Source of the DNA: Elusimicrobiota bacterium
GTDB taxonomy: Bacteria > Elusimicrobiota > Elusimicrobia > Elusimicrobiales > UBA9959
Length of the DNA stretch: 64,000 nucleotides
NCBI GenBank assembly: GCA_019135865.1
Contig: JAGVVD010000022.1
Location: 1 to 64,000 of the forward strand
Direction: 5' to 3'
Both the position numbers and the translations under genes were made by a program. The notes beneath the pieces are model-generated. The model saw only the letters and a list, made by a program, of their open reading frames with translations. It did not search any database and was not told the origin of the DNA. This document shows, piece after piece, positions 45,348 through 54,735 of this stretch (position 1 is its first letter; each line of letters begins with the position of its first letter).

Positions 45348-46766
45348 ATGGCCGGCCCGGCGTTGCCCGCGCGGATAACTTTCCACGGCGCGGCCGGCGA
45401 GGTGACCGGCTCCCGCCACCTGCTCGAAGCCGGGGGAGCCCGGGTCCTGCTCGACTGCGGCCTCTTCCAGGGCCGCCGCGCCGAGGCCGCCGCCAAGAAC
45501 CGCAATTCGCCTTTCGACCCCGCCTCCCTCTCGGCCGTTCTTCTCTCACACGCCCACATAGACCATTGCGGCCTGCTGCCCCGCCTGGCCGGCGACGGCT
45601 TCAAGGGCCCCGTCTACGCCACCCGCGAGACCGCCGACCTGGTCGCCATAATGCTGGCCGACTCCGCCCGCCTGCAGGAGCTGGACGCCAAATTCTTCAA
45701 CAAGATCCACGCGGACGACGGCGAGAGGATAGAGCCCCTTTACGGCGAGAAGGAGGCCGACCTGGCGGTCTCCCTGCTGCGCCCCTGCGCCCCGGGCGAC
45801 GTGATCAGCCCCTCCCCCGGCCTGCGCGCGCGCTTCCTCAACGCCGGCCATGTCCTGGGTTCCGCGATGATACAAATCGACATGGAAACTCCCGCCGGGC
45901 CCCGCCGGCTGCTTTACACCGGAGATCTCGGGCGCCGCGAGGTGCCGCTCATGAAAGCGCCGGAACCTCCGCCGGACGTGGACTACCTGGTGCTGGAATC
46001 GACCTACGGCGGCCGCACGCACGCTCCCTCCTCCGAGATAGACGCCGAACTGGGCCGCCTGCTGCGCAAGGCGGCCGCCGAAAAAGGAAAGATCATAATC
46101 CCCGCTTTCGCGCTGGAACGCTCGCAGGAAATAATCGTCGCGCTCGACAGGCTGCGCAACGATCCTTCGATGCCGGAGATCCCGGTCTACGTCGACAGCC
46201 CGATGGCGATAAACATAACCGAAATTTTCAACAAGCACCTCGGGGGCTTCAGTTTCGACCGGGAGTTCAAAGCCTACGCCCGGAAGGACGGGGACCCTTT
46301 CGGTTTCGACTTCATAAAGTACGCCAGGTCCAAGGAAGAATCGCAGGCCCTCAATACCCGTCCCGGCCCCATGATAATAATCTCCGCCTCCGGCATGTGC
46401 GAGGGCGGCCGCATACTGCATCACCTGCGCAACAATATCGCCGATCCCTCGGCGACCGTGCTGATAGTCGGCTACCAGGCCGCGGGCACGCTGGGCCGCC
46501 GGCTCCAGGACGGTCAGAAGAAAGTGCGCATCTTCGGCCTGCAGCACGAAGTGGCGGCCGAGATAAGGACGATGCCGCATTTCTCGTCGCACGCGGACAG
46601 GGACGACGCGCTCGCTTTCGTAAAGGGGCTCGACAGGAAGCCCGGGAAGATCTTCCTGGTGCACGGCGAGGATTCGCAGCGCGACGCGCTGGCGGAGGCG
46701 CTGAAGGCCGAAGGCTGCGGCGCACCGGAGAAGCCGGGGCACGGGGAGTCTTTCGTTCTCGACTGA
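45348..46766 (+). CDS. MBL-fold beta-CASP ribonuclease
   Basis: A 472-aa metallo-beta-lactamase/beta-CASP protein of the RNA-processing (CPSF-like/YSH1) type: SHAHIDHCG (motif 2, near residue 68), NAGHVLGSAM, TGDLG, STYGGR, a central beta-CASP domain, then SASGMCEGGRILHHL and PHFSSHADRDDAL. These are two-zinc endo/exonucleases acting on RNA. Directly after a DEAD-box helicase, so a degradosome-like pairing is a reasonable inference. Confidence 0.9.
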   Translation: MAGPALPARITFHGAAGEVTGSRHLLEAGGARVLLDCGLFQGRRAEAAAKNRNSPFDPASLSAVLLSHAHIDHCGLLPRLAGDGFKGPVYATRETADLVAIMLADSARLQELDAKFFNKIHADDGERIEPLYGEKEADLAVSLLRPCAPGDVISPSPGLRARFLNAGHVLGSAMIQIDMETPAGPRRLLYTGDLGRREVPLMKAPEPPPDVDYLVLESTYGGRTHAPSSEIDAELGRLLRKAAAEKGKIIIPAFALERSQEIIVALDRLRNDPSMPEIPVYVDSPMAINITEIFNKHLGGFSFDREFKAYARKDGDPFGFDFIKYARSKEESQALNTRPGPMIIISASGMCEGGRILHHLRNNIADPSATVLIVGYQAAGTLGRRLQDGQKKVRIFGLQHEVAAEIRTMPHFSSHADRDDALAFVKGLDRKPGKIFLVHGEDSQRDALAEALKAEGCGAPEKPGHGESFVLD

Positions 46767-46784
46767 AGAGACAGAGGGGGGCTG

Positions 46785-48317
46785 ATGTCTAAAAAAATAG
46801 CGATCGTCGGCGCGGGGCCGGGAGGTCTGACTTCGGCCATGATACTGGCCGCGAGGGGGTTCGATGTCACGGTCTTCGAGGCCAAGGACAGGGTCGGGGG
46901 CCGGAACGCGGAGCTGAGGCTGGGAGAGTTTCGTTTCGACACGGGCCCCACCTTCCTGATGCTCAATTTCATACTGCGCGAGATGTTCGAAGAGGCCGGC
47001 AGGAACGTAGACGACTACCTCTCCTTCACCAGGCTGGACCCGCTCTACCGCCTCGTTTTCGACGACAGGGACTTCAGGCCGTCCGGCGACCCGGCGAAGA
47101 TGCGCGCCGAGATCGCCCGCGCTTTCCCGGGCCAGGAGAAAGGGCTGGACGGGTTCCTCGCGGCCGAGAAGGTGCGCTTCGAAAAGCTCTTCCCCTGCAT
47201 ACAGAAGGACTACTCAACCTTCGGCTCTCTTTTCAGCGCGCCGCTGCTCAAGGCTGCGCCCTACCTGGACATAGGGCGGTCCGTTTTCGGCGTCCTGGGC
47301 AAGTATTTCGGCGAGGACAAACTGAAGCTGGCCTTCACTTTCCAGGCGAAGTACCTCGGGATGTCGCCCTGGGACTGCCCGGGTTTCTTCACGATGCTTT
47401 CCTACATAGAGCACGCCTACGGCATCTACCACGTCCGGGGCGGACTGAACTCCATCTCCGCCGCCATGGCGAAGGCCGCCGTGGAGAACGGGGCGAAGAT
47501 CCGGCTCTCCTCGCCCGTTAAGAGGATCATCACGGAAGGCGGCGCGGCCCGGGGCGTGGAACTGGCCGGCGGAGGCGTCTTCCGCTGCGACGAGGTGGTC
47601 GTAAACGCCGACTTCGGCCACGCGGCGACGACCCTCTTCGACAGGGGAGTACTCTCCAAGTATTCCCCGGAGAAAATGCAGTCCCGCGATTTTTCCTGCT
47701 CCACGTTCATGCTCTACCTGGGCGTGGACAGGGTCTACCCGGACCTGCCGCATCACACCATCGCCTTCGCGGCCGATTACAGGAGGAACGTGGAGGATAT
47801 CTTCCACCGCAAGTCCCTCTCGAAGGACGTTTCCATATACGTCCAGAACGCCTCGCCTACCGACCCCACCCTGGCCCCGCCCGGGAAATCGACCATCTAC
47901 ATACTGGTGCCGGTCCCCAACCTCGACGGCGGGGCCGACTGGGCGGCCGAGCGGCCGCGGCTGCGCGAACTGGCTCTCAGGCTGGCCGAGGAGCGCGCCG
48001 GGTTCAGGGGCCTGCGGGAGCATATACAGGCCGAGCGAGTGATCACCCCGGCCGACTGGCGGGACGAGTTCGGCGTCTACAAGGGAGCGACCTTCAACCT
48101 CTCTCACAAGCTCGGCCAGATGCTCTACCTGCGGCCGCGCAACAAGTTCGAGGAGGTCGCCAACTGCTGGCTGGTGGGCGGAGGGACCCATCCGGGCAGC
48201 GGGCTTCCCACCATATACGAATCGGCCCGTATCACCTCCAACCTGCTCTGCCGCGAGCACGGCGTGGCGTTCCGGGAGCCGACCTTCCTGGGCGCAAAGA
48301 AGGAAGTCTCCGCGTGA
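46785..48317 (+). CDS. CrtI-family FAD oxidoreductase (carotenoid desaturase/oxygenase type, copy 1)
   Basis: A 510-aa protein of the phytoene-desaturase family: Rossmann motif IVGAGPGGLTSAMILAARG at residues 7-25, FEAKDRVGGRNAE, FDTGPTFLM, the FSYRALVG-like region, and the C-terminal GGGTHPGSGLPTIYESARI. The family inserts double bonds in, or oxidises, carotenoid chains, or acts on unrelated substrates, so the exact reaction is open. The GTG start of the next gene overlaps its stop (GTGA). Together with the aldehyde dehydrogenase and the second CrtI protein it resembles a C30 carotenoid end-group oxidation cluster. Confidence 0.85.
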   Translation: MSKKIAIVGAGPGGLTSAMILAARGFDVTVFEAKDRVGGRNAELRLGEFRFDTGPTFLMLNFILREMFEEAGRNVDDYLSFTRLDPLYRLVFDDRDFRPSGDPAKMRAEIARAFPGQEKGLDGFLAAEKVRFEKLFPCIQKDYSTFGSLFSAPLLKAAPYLDIGRSVFGVLGKYFGEDKLKLAFTFQAKYLGMSPWDCPGFFTMLSYIEHAYGIYHVRGGLNSISAAMAKAAVENGAKIRLSSPVKRIITEGGAARGVELAGGGVFRCDEVVVNADFGHAATTLFDRGVLSKYSPEKMQSRDFSCSTFMLYLGVDRVYPDLPHHTIAFAADYRRNVEDIFHRKSLSKDVSIYVQNASPTDPTLAPPGKSTIYILVPVPNLDGGADWAAERPRLRELALRLAEERAGFRGLREHIQAERVITPADWRDEFGVYKGATFNLSHKLGQMLYLRPRNKFEEVANCWLVGGGTHPGSGLPTIYESARITSNLLCREHGVAFREPTFLGAKKEVSA

Positions 48318-49795
48318 ACGTTCCGGCGGACTCCATCGTCAGGGCCAGGGCGGCCTCGGCGCGGCTGCGCGCCGCGGGCTGGCCGGCCAGGCTGGAGCTG
48401 CTGCGGCGGCTGCGGCTTAACATGGCGGCCGACCTCGACGGGCTGGCCGGGGAGATAGCCGCCGTCACGGGCAAGCCGCGCGCCGAAGCCCTGATGAGCG
48501 AGATCTACCCGTGCCTGGAGATACTGCGCTATTACGAGCGCGAGGCGGAAAAAATACTCGCGCCGCGGCGAAGGCCCACCCCGTTCTTTTTCACCGGTTC
48601 CGACTCGAGAATCGAGTACCGCCCTTACGGCGCCGTGCTCGTTATAGGGCCCTATAACTTCCCGTTCCAGCTCACCTTCATCCCGGCCGTGACGGCCCTG
48701 GCGGCCGGCAATGCCGCCGTCATAAAGCCCTCCGAACTGGCGCCCGGCGCCGGGTCCCTTCTCCGGCGCGTATTCGCGGCGGCCGGGACGGACCCGGACC
48801 TGGCGGTGGTCGAGGAAGGGGGACGGGAAAAGGTCTCCGCCCTTATAGAGCAGGGCCCGGATAAGGTTTTTTTCACGGGCGGCGCGCCCGGAGGGCGGGC
48901 CGTCATGCGGCTTTGCGCCGAGAGGACCATTCCTCTCTGCCTGGAGCTCGGGGGGAAATCCCCCATGCTGGTTTTCGACGACGCGGACATCGAAAGGGCG
49001 GCGCAGGGCGCCGCCTACGGCGCTTTCTCCAATTCCGGCCAGGTATGCGTGTCGGCCGAGCGCGTCTATGTGCAGCGCCCCGTCTACGGCGAGTTCAGGG
49101 CCGCCTTCGCGCGCGCGGCGCTGGCCGTCAAACCCGGCGGGCCCGACGGCGACTACGGCCCCATGATATCGCGGGAGAAGGCGGAAGACGTCATGGCGAT
49201 GGCCCGCGAAGCCGCCGAAGGCGGCGCGGAACTGCTCACGCCCCTCAAATATGAGGACGGGGTCCTCCACCCGATAATAGTATCGGACCCGCCCCCGTCG
49301 TGCCGCCTCATGACCGCGGAGATCTTCGGCCCCGCCGCCGCCGTCATCCCTTTCGACGAAGAGGAGGAAGGTATAACCCTGGCCAATTCCCGCCACGGCG
49401 GCCTGGCCGCCAGCGTCTGGACCCGCGACAGGCGCAGGGCGGCCCGGACCGCGGCCGCGCTCGAGACCGGTTCGGTGAGCGTCAACGATATCGTGCGGTC
49501 CGTCGGCAGTCCCTACCTGCCGTTCGGCGGGCACAAGTCCAGCGGGTTCGGCAGTTATCACGGCCCGGAAGGTCTTTACGAATTCTCCCGGCCGACGGCG
49601 ATAATGGAGAATTTTTCAGGCAAGCCTTCCGAAGCCAACTGGTTCCCGTATGGGCCGGACCTGTACGCGGCCATGCGCGATCCCATGCGGGCGCTGTTCG
49701 GCCCCTTCTCGCCGGCCGCGTGGCGCCGGGCCGCGGGAGCGGTAAAACTGATAAAGGACCGGCGCGACAGGAGGATATCCGATGACGGGAAATAG
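48314..49795 (+). CDS. Aldehyde dehydrogenase (CrtNc/AldH-like context)
   Basis: A 493-aa NAD(P)-dependent aldehyde dehydrogenase. IGPYNFPFQLTFIPAVTALAAGNAAVIKPSE (cofactor-binding, near 110-140), FTGGAPGGR, ELGGKSPMLVF (catalytic Glu), and the nucleophile in FSNSGQVCVSAERV (Cys near 235). In C30 carotenoid routes (staphyloxanthin-type) an AldH/CrtNc turns the carotenal end group into the acid; its position between two CrtI-family genes supports that reading. GTG start at 48314 overlaps the previous stop; its own stop overlaps the next start by 14 nt. Confidence 0.85.
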   Translation: MNVPADSIVRARAASARLRAAGWPARLELLRRLRLNMAADLDGLAGEIAAVTGKPRAEALMSEIYPCLEILRYYEREAEKILAPRRRPTPFFFTGSDSRIEYRPYGAVLVIGPYNFPFQLTFIPAVTALAAGNAAVIKPSELAPGAGSLLRRVFAAAGTDPDLAVVEEGGREKVSALIEQGPDKVFFTGGAPGGRAVMRLCAERTIPLCLELGGKSPMLVFDDADIERAAQGAAYGAFSNSGQVCVSAERVYVQRPVYGEFRAAFARAALAVKPGGPDGDYGPMISREKAEDVMAMAREAAEGGAELLTPLKYEDGVLHPIIVSDPPPSCRLMTAEIFGPAAAVIPFDEEEEGITLANSRHGGLAASVWTRDRRRAARTAAALETGSVSVNDIVRSVGSPYLPFGGHKSSGFGSYHGPEGLYEFSRPTAIMENFSGKPSEANWFPYGPDLYAAMRDPMRALFGPFSPAAWRRAAGAVKLIKDRRDRRISDDGK

Positions 49796-51272
49796 GACCG
49801 CGGTCGTAATAGGGGCGGGCATAGGCGGTCTCGCCGAGGCGGTATCGCTCGCCTGCGCCGGTTTCAGGGTGACGCTTTTCGAGAAGAACAAGGGCCCGGG
49901 GGGCAAGCTCAACCAGCTGGAGAAGGACGGCTTCCGCTTCGACCTCGGCCCGTCGATACTGACCATGCCCGGGATCTTCCGCGCCCTTTTCGCCAGGGCG
50001 GGGAAGGAAATGAAGGATTACGCGGCGATAGAGGAGATAAGGCCGCACTGGCGCAATTTCTTCGGGGGCGGCTTCACCTTCGACTTCACCCCGGATTCCC
50101 GCCTGATGGAGGCGGAACTCGGGAAGTTCCCGGACGGCGGGCGCGGCTTCCACTCCTTCATGGAGTACTCGCGCCGGCAGAGCCTCCTGACGGAAGAAGG
50201 CTACTTCAGACACGGCTACGACACGCTGGCGGAGATGCGGGCGGGCTACGGCAATCTCCGGGCGCTGCTGGGTTTCGACTGGATGCGCTCGATGGACGCC
50301 GGGGTCCGCTCTTACGTAAAAGACCCGCGGCTCGTCGACGCGCTGAACTATTTCATAAAGTACGTCGGTTCCTCGCCTTACGACGCGCCCGGCACGATGA
50401 ACCTGCTGCCCCACGTGCAGTTCGGCTACGGCCTCTGGTACGTCTCGGGCGGCATGTACAAAATGGCCCTGGCCCTGGAGAAGCTGGCCCGCGACTGCGG
50501 CGTGGACATAAAATACGGCCACGAGGCCGCGTCCATAGAGCGGTCCGGGGACCGCGTCACCGCCGTCACGGCGAAGAACGGCGCGCGGGCCCGGGCCGAC
50601 GCCGTGGTTTCCAATATGGAGGTGATCCCCGCCTGCCGCGAACTGCTCGGCGAGGACGAAGCTTTCATGCGCTCGCTCGACAAGTTCGAGCCGGCCTGCT
50701 CGGGGCTGGTCATCGACCTGGGAATAAAAGGCTCCTACCCCGCCCTGGCCCATCACAACTTCTTCTATTCCGCTTCGCCGAAGGAGCATTTCGACGCCGT
50801 CTTCCGGAAGAAGGAGCTCTCCTCCGACCCGACGATATACCTGGTGGCGCCCTGCGTCACGGACCCCTCGGCCGCGCCCGCCGGCTGCTCGGTGCTGAAG
50901 ATACTGCCTCATATCCCGCACATACGGGACGAGAAGCCCTATACCAGGGCCGATTACATGGCCTTCCGCGACACGGTACTGGCCAAGCTGGAAAGGATGG
51001 GCCTCGAGGGACTGCGCTCCCGCATAATCACCGAGGACGTTCTCACGCCCGACGACATAAAGGCGATGTATTACTCCAACAAGGGCGCCATCTACGGCGT
51101 GGTATCGGACAGGAAGCTCAACGGGGCCTTCCGCGCCCCCAAGCGCAGCCCCAAATACGGGAACCTGTTCTTCGTCGGGGGAAGCGTGAACCCGGGGGCG
51201 GGGATGCCGATGGTCGCGCTCTCGGGTATGCTCGCCTGCGACATGTTGACCGGCAGGATAAAGGAGAAATAA
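49782..51272 (+). CDS. CrtI-family FAD oxidoreductase (copy 2)
   Basis: A 496-aa CrtI-family protein: VVIGAGIGGLAEAVSLACAG at residues 7-26, FEKNKGPGGKLNQLEKDGFRFDLGPSILTMP (the classic desaturase start), VSGGMYKMALALEKL, and GGSVNPGAGMPMVALSG at the C terminus. It is closer than copy 1 to canonical phytoene desaturases in the N-terminal motif. No phytoene or diapophytoene synthase is in the window, so the substrate must come from elsewhere. Five-gene overlap/short-gap arrangement with its neighbours. Confidence 0.88.
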   Translation: MTGNRTAVVIGAGIGGLAEAVSLACAGFRVTLFEKNKGPGGKLNQLEKDGFRFDLGPSILTMPGIFRALFARAGKEMKDYAAIEEIRPHWRNFFGGGFTFDFTPDSRLMEAELGKFPDGGRGFHSFMEYSRRQSLLTEEGYFRHGYDTLAEMRAGYGNLRALLGFDWMRSMDAGVRSYVKDPRLVDALNYFIKYVGSSPYDAPGTMNLLPHVQFGYGLWYVSGGMYKMALALEKLARDCGVDIKYGHEAASIERSGDRVTAVTAKNGARARADAVVSNMEVIPACRELLGEDEAFMRSLDKFEPACSGLVIDLGIKGSYPALAHHNFFYSASPKEHFDAVFRKKELSSDPTIYLVAPCVTDPSAAPAGCSVLKILPHIPHIRDEKPYTRADYMAFRDTVLAKLERMGLEGLRSRIITEDVLTPDDIKAMYYSNKGAIYGVVSDRKLNGAFRAPKRSPKYGNLFFVGGSVNPGAGMPMVALSGMLACDMLTGRIKEK

Positions 51273-51275
51273 GAC

Positions 51276-52886
51276 GTGAAACTATCCGGACTTTTTTCGA
51301 AGGGCGACTTCTCGGGCTTCTGGGCCCTGCTGGCCGATAACCTGGCCAACATAGTGATAATCGCCGGGGTCTGCAAGGGCGTTTTCAGGATGCCCGACGA
51401 GGTGGTCTTCGGCAGGATAGTGCCCGGCATAGGAGTGGCGCTGCTGGCCGGCACAGCGGCCTACGCCTGGATGGCGCTGAAGCTGGCCGAAAGGGAGAAG
51501 CGGGATAACGTGACGGCGCTGCCCTACGGCATCTCCACCCCGATAATGTTCGTCTACCTCTTCGGCGTCATCGGCCCGGTCTATTTCAGGACCGGCGACC
51601 CGGTGGCCGCCTGGCAATGCGGGATAGCCGCGGCCTTCATCGGCGGACTGGTGGAGATGGCCGGCGGCCTCGTCGGCCCCTGGATAAAGCGCCACACGCC
51701 GCGCGCCGGAATGCTGGGCACGCTGGCCGGCATTGCCATAGTCTGGATCGCGACCATCCCTTTCGCGGAGGTTATGGAGCACCCGCTCATCGGCTTCATC
51801 TCCCTGTCGATAATACTGCTGGGTCTGGTGGCCGGCGTGAGGCTGCCTTTCGGGGTCCCGGCGGGACTGGCGGCGATACTGGCCGGCACGGCCGCGGCGC
51901 TGGCCACGGGCGTCTCCAAGGTCTCGGCCGCCGGGATAGGGTTCCACCCGCCGCTGCTTATACCGGCGGACCTGCTCTCCGGGCTAAAATTGGTGATGAA
52001 CAACCCGGCGATCATAGCGGTGATACTGCCGATAGAGATCTACAACTTCATCGAGACCATGAACAACGTGGAGTCCGCGGAAGCGGCCGGCGACAAGTAC
52101 CCGGTGCGCCGCACGCAGGTCATCGACGGCCTGGGCACCATAGTCGGCGGCCTTTTCGGCTCCCCGTTCCCCACGACCGTATACATCGGCCACCCGGCCT
52201 ATAAAAGGCTGGGCTCGCGCAGCGGCTACGCCCTCGCCGTCGGCGCGGTGCTTTTCCTGGCCGCCCTCTCCGGCCTCATAAACTTCCTCTACGGCCTGAT
52301 CCCCGTGGCCGCCGTGGCGCCGATACTGATATTCGTGGCGATAATCATAACGGCGCAGGCCTATATCTGCGTGAAGCCTTCGCACGCGCTGGCGGTGTCG
52401 ATAGCGCTGGTGCCGCACGTCGCCGACCTGGTGTACAAACAGGTCGGAGGGGCGATAAGCGGCGTCGGCGGCTACGCGGCTTCACTCGCGGGCGCGGGAG
52501 AGGCGGGGGGCTTCCTGTCGGGCCTGGCCTCCGGTTCCGTGCCGCAGGCGCTCAAGGACCATCTGCTCGCCGCCGGCGGACTCCACCTGGAAGGCCTCGC
52601 GGCGCTGAGCCAGGGCGCGATAATCTCCGGGCTTCTCTGGGGCGCCATCTGCGCCTCCCTTATCGACTGCCGCTACAAGGCCGCGGCCTGGTTCTCGGGC
52701 GCGGCCGCGGCGCTGGCCGGAGCCGGCGTCATACACGCCCCGGCCGCCGGCCTGGACCTTGCCTCGCCTTTCTTGAGGTCCTACCTGCTGATGGCGGTCT
52801 TCTTCGCGGTCTGCGCCAGGCTGGGGCTTAAGTGCCACCTGGACGACTTTTCGGAGATGATGCTGGGGAAAGGGGAGTCCCGCTGA
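51276..52886 (+). CDS. NCS2-family permease
   Basis: A 536-aa inner-membrane protein with about 12-14 helices of the NCS2/AzgA (xanthine-uracil/adenine-type) transporter family: ADNLANIVIIAGVC, ALPYGISTPIMFVYLFGVIGP, the NNPAIIAVILPIEIYNFIETMNNVESAEA motif with the acidic Glu residues and SPFPTTVYIGHPAYKRLGSRSGY. Base or hydroxybenzoate-type substrates are known for the family; this one has no nucleotide genes around it, and follows the carotenoid-type cluster by 4 nt. AAGGAG precedes its GTG start. Confidence 0.85.
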   Translation: MKLSGLFSKGDFSGFWALLADNLANIVIIAGVCKGVFRMPDEVVFGRIVPGIGVALLAGTAAYAWMALKLAEREKRDNVTALPYGISTPIMFVYLFGVIGPVYFRTGDPVAAWQCGIAAAFIGGLVEMAGGLVGPWIKRHTPRAGMLGTLAGIAIVWIATIPFAEVMEHPLIGFISLSIILLGLVAGVRLPFGVPAGLAAILAGTAAALATGVSKVSAAGIGFHPPLLIPADLLSGLKLVMNNPAIIAVILPIEIYNFIETMNNVESAEAAGDKYPVRRTQVIDGLGTIVGGLFGSPFPTTVYIGHPAYKRLGSRSGYALAVGAVLFLAALSGLINFLYGLIPVAAVAPILIFVAIIITAQAYICVKPSHALAVSIALVPHVADLVYKQVGGAISGVGGYAASLAGAGEAGGFLSGLASGSVPQALKDHLLAAGGLHLEGLAALSQGAIISGLLWGAICASLIDCRYKAAAWFSGAAAALAGAGVIHAPAAGLDLASPFLRSYLLMAVFFAVCARLGLKCHLDDFSEMMLGKGESR

Positions 52887-52913
52887 AAGAACGGGGAGAG
52901 GGGATATAAAGGT

Positions 52914-53411
52914 TCAGTAGAACGGTTCCTGCTTCAGAAGCCGGGCGGTCAGGCCCCTGGCCTTGAGCAGCCGCAGGTAGGCCTTGTCCTTGCCGCCCAG
53001 TACCGTCAGCATTATCTCCATAGATTCGCTGCCGACGAGCGGCTCGTCCCAGGAGAAAGGCCTGTCATAGAGCACGGCGCCCTTCTGGTCGCTCAGGACG
53101 AGGCGGCCCCTGAAAGAGCGCAGCGTGCGCGTGGAGAGGTTCCGGAAATAAAGGAACAACTGAAGGCCGAACCTGTCGTCCTCGACCACGTTCTTCTTGC
53201 GCAGGAACTGCACGGCCACGGGCGCGGCCGGGTCCTTGAGTATCGCCGGCACCGCGGCCCCGGCGGACGGGCGGACCTTTTCCAGCGCGGAGACGCGGGT
53301 CTCCAGCCGTTCGACCCGCACCTCCACCTCCTCCACCCTGCGTTCGGTGACGGCGGCGAAGACCAGCGATGACGACGCGCACAGCAGCGCGGCGGATAGC
53401 AGCGACCTCAT
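52914..53411 (-). CDS. Exported coiled-coil protein, unknown
   Basis: A 165-aa protein with signal peptide MRSLLSAALLCASSSLVFAA, an initial coiled coil (RRVEEVEVRVERLETRVSALEKV), and a beta-rich domain (FGLQLFLYFRNLSTRTLRSFRGRLVLSDQKGAVLY) that looks like a DUF-type immunoglobulin-like fold. I recognise no family. The start is ATG 53411, 6 nt after TATAAT, rather than the longer frame. The final residues are KQEPFY. Confidence 0.65.
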   Translation of the reverse strand: MRSLLSAALLCASSSLVFAAVTERRVEEVEVRVERLETRVSALEKVRPSAGAAVPAILKDPAAPVAVQFLRKKNVVEDDRFGLQLFLYFRNLSTRTLRSFRGRLVLSDQKGAVLYDRPFSWDEPLVGSESMEIMLTVLGGKDKAYLRLLKARGLTARLLKQEPFY

Positions 53412-53417
53412 AACTGA

Positions 53418-53423
53418 ATTATA
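53418..53423 (-). promoter_or_regulatory. Predicted leaderless -10 box for the coiled-coil gene
   Basis: Minus-strand TATAAT, 6 nt before the ATG at 53411; TGGACA 16 nt upstream is a plausible -35. Confidence 0.55.
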
Positions 53424-53460
53424 GCAGGAATGTCGGAAATGTCCAGCGGGCGCCCCGGGC

Positions 53461-54603
53461 TCAGGGCGCTTTGGCCGCGTCGAAGAGCCTGTCGAACTCC
53501 GCGCCGTAGACGCCGACATAGTACGGTTCCATGGTGAAGATCGTGTTCTCCGCGTTCTTATCCTCGGCGGTGGCCGTCCAGTTGAAGGCGCCGTTTATCA
53601 GCAGCGTCCCGTCGAGGACGGCGAACTTGTTGTGCATCTGGCCGCGCTCGGTGCGGCCGGGGGAGAAGCGCAGGTCGAAACGGCTCTTCAGCGCGTCCTG
53701 GAAGAAGGGGAAGCTGGAGCCGGCGTTATGCATCAGCCTGACGCTCACGCCGCGGTCCGCGGCGCGCACGAGGGCGGACATTATCGGCTCGGAGGTCAGC
53801 GTGAACATGGCCACCTTTATCTCCGACCCGGAGGCGTCTATGGCCTTTATTATGGCGGCTTCGGTGCCGCCGCGCGGGGAGAAGGCGTAGCGCGGAAGGT
53901 AAACCCCGTTGAAATAGAGCGAGGGGGAGGGGTCCGACGGCACGGGGCCTGGCGGCGGGGCCTGGGCGTCGGGACTGGAGACAAGCCGAGACTGGTTCCA
54001 CATCCATTCGAAATTGGCCTGGTAGCCGGCTATGACGTACGGATCGTAGATGAAGAGCATGTTCTCGTAGCTGGCCGTCCCGGCGAAAGAGGTCCAGTTG
54101 GCCGAACCGGTCTGGAGGCCGACGCCGTCGAAGATGGCGTACTTGTTGTGCATCGCGCCGCTGCGGCCGCGGCCGCGCATGACGCGGACGTCCATGCCGG
54201 AATCCAGCAGGCGCTGTATGTCGGCGTTGCGCTTGGGAAAGACGTGCTTGTCGTCCAGGACCACGCGGACCCGGACGCCGCGGTCGCGGGCGGCGATCAT
54301 CGCGTCCACGGCCTCCGGCATCTGGAGATTGTAGAGCGCCACGTCCAGCGTGCCGCTCACGGCGTTCATGGCGCGCGCCAGCACGGGGGCGATGGCGGTC
54401 TCCTCGGAGAAAAGGTGGAAAGGCAGGCCGGCGTGGTCGAAGCGGGCCTTCGGCAGGGCGGCGGGCGGCTCGCGGAGCGGGGAGAGGAGGGGGACGTCGG
54501 GCGCCGTCAGGGCGTCCAGCGCGAAACCGGCCGAGCGGGCCGGCAGGGATAAGAGGGAAAGGTGGACGAGCGCGATTAAGAACGAAAGGGCGGTTCTGGA
54601 CAT
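53461..54603 (-). CDS. Exported phospholipase D-like protein with two HKD motifs
   Basis: A 380-aa protein with signal peptide MSRTALSFLIALVHLSLLSLPARSAG and two PLD catalytic half-sites: SGAMHNKYAIFDGVGLQTGSANWT (HKD 1, near residue 150) and GQMHNKFAVLDGTLLINGAFNWT (HKD 2, near 320). Each has the H-x-K-x4-D pattern. PLD-superfamily enzymes cleave phosphodiester bonds (phospholipids or nucleic acids); export points to a periplasmic or extracellular substrate. Start at ATG 54603, 6 nt after TACAAT, not the longer frame. Confidence 0.88.
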   Translation of the reverse strand: MSRTALSFLIALVHLSLLSLPARSAGFALDALTAPDVPLLSPLREPPAALPKARFDHAGLPFHLFSEETAIAPVLARAMNAVSGTLDVALYNLQMPEAVDAMIAARDRGVRVRVVLDDKHVFPKRNADIQRLLDSGMDVRVMRGRGRSGAMHNKYAIFDGVGLQTGSANWTSFAGTASYENMLFIYDPYVIAGYQANFEWMWNQSRLVSSPDAQAPPPGPVPSDPSPSLYFNGVYLPRYAFSPRGGTEAAIIKAIDASGSEIKVAMFTLTSEPIMSALVRAADRGVSVRLMHNAGSSFPFFQDALKSRFDLRFSPGRTERGQMHNKFAVLDGTLLINGAFNWTATAEDKNAENTIFTMEPYYVGVYGAEFDRLFDAAKAP

Positions 54604-54609
54604 ATGGAC

Positions 54610-54615
54610 ATTGTA
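54610..54615 (-). promoter_or_regulatory. Predicted leaderless -10 box for the PLD-like gene
   Basis: Minus-strand TACAAT, 6 nt before the ATG at 54603. Confidence 0.5.
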
Positions 54616-54722
54616 TCCTCGCACGGACGCGTCCGTATCGGGCATAGGACCCGGGAGCCCGGCCTATTTCGGCCTATGCCCCGGTGGGTCCATGGGCATA
54701 TGACAGACGGCGCGGGCTTTAC

Positions 54723-54728
54723 TATAAT
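54723..54728 (+). promoter_or_regulatory. Predicted leaderless -10 box for the GNAT gene
   Basis: TATAAT, 7 nt before the ATG at 54736. Confidence 0.5.
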
Positions 54729-54735
54729 CAGAACG

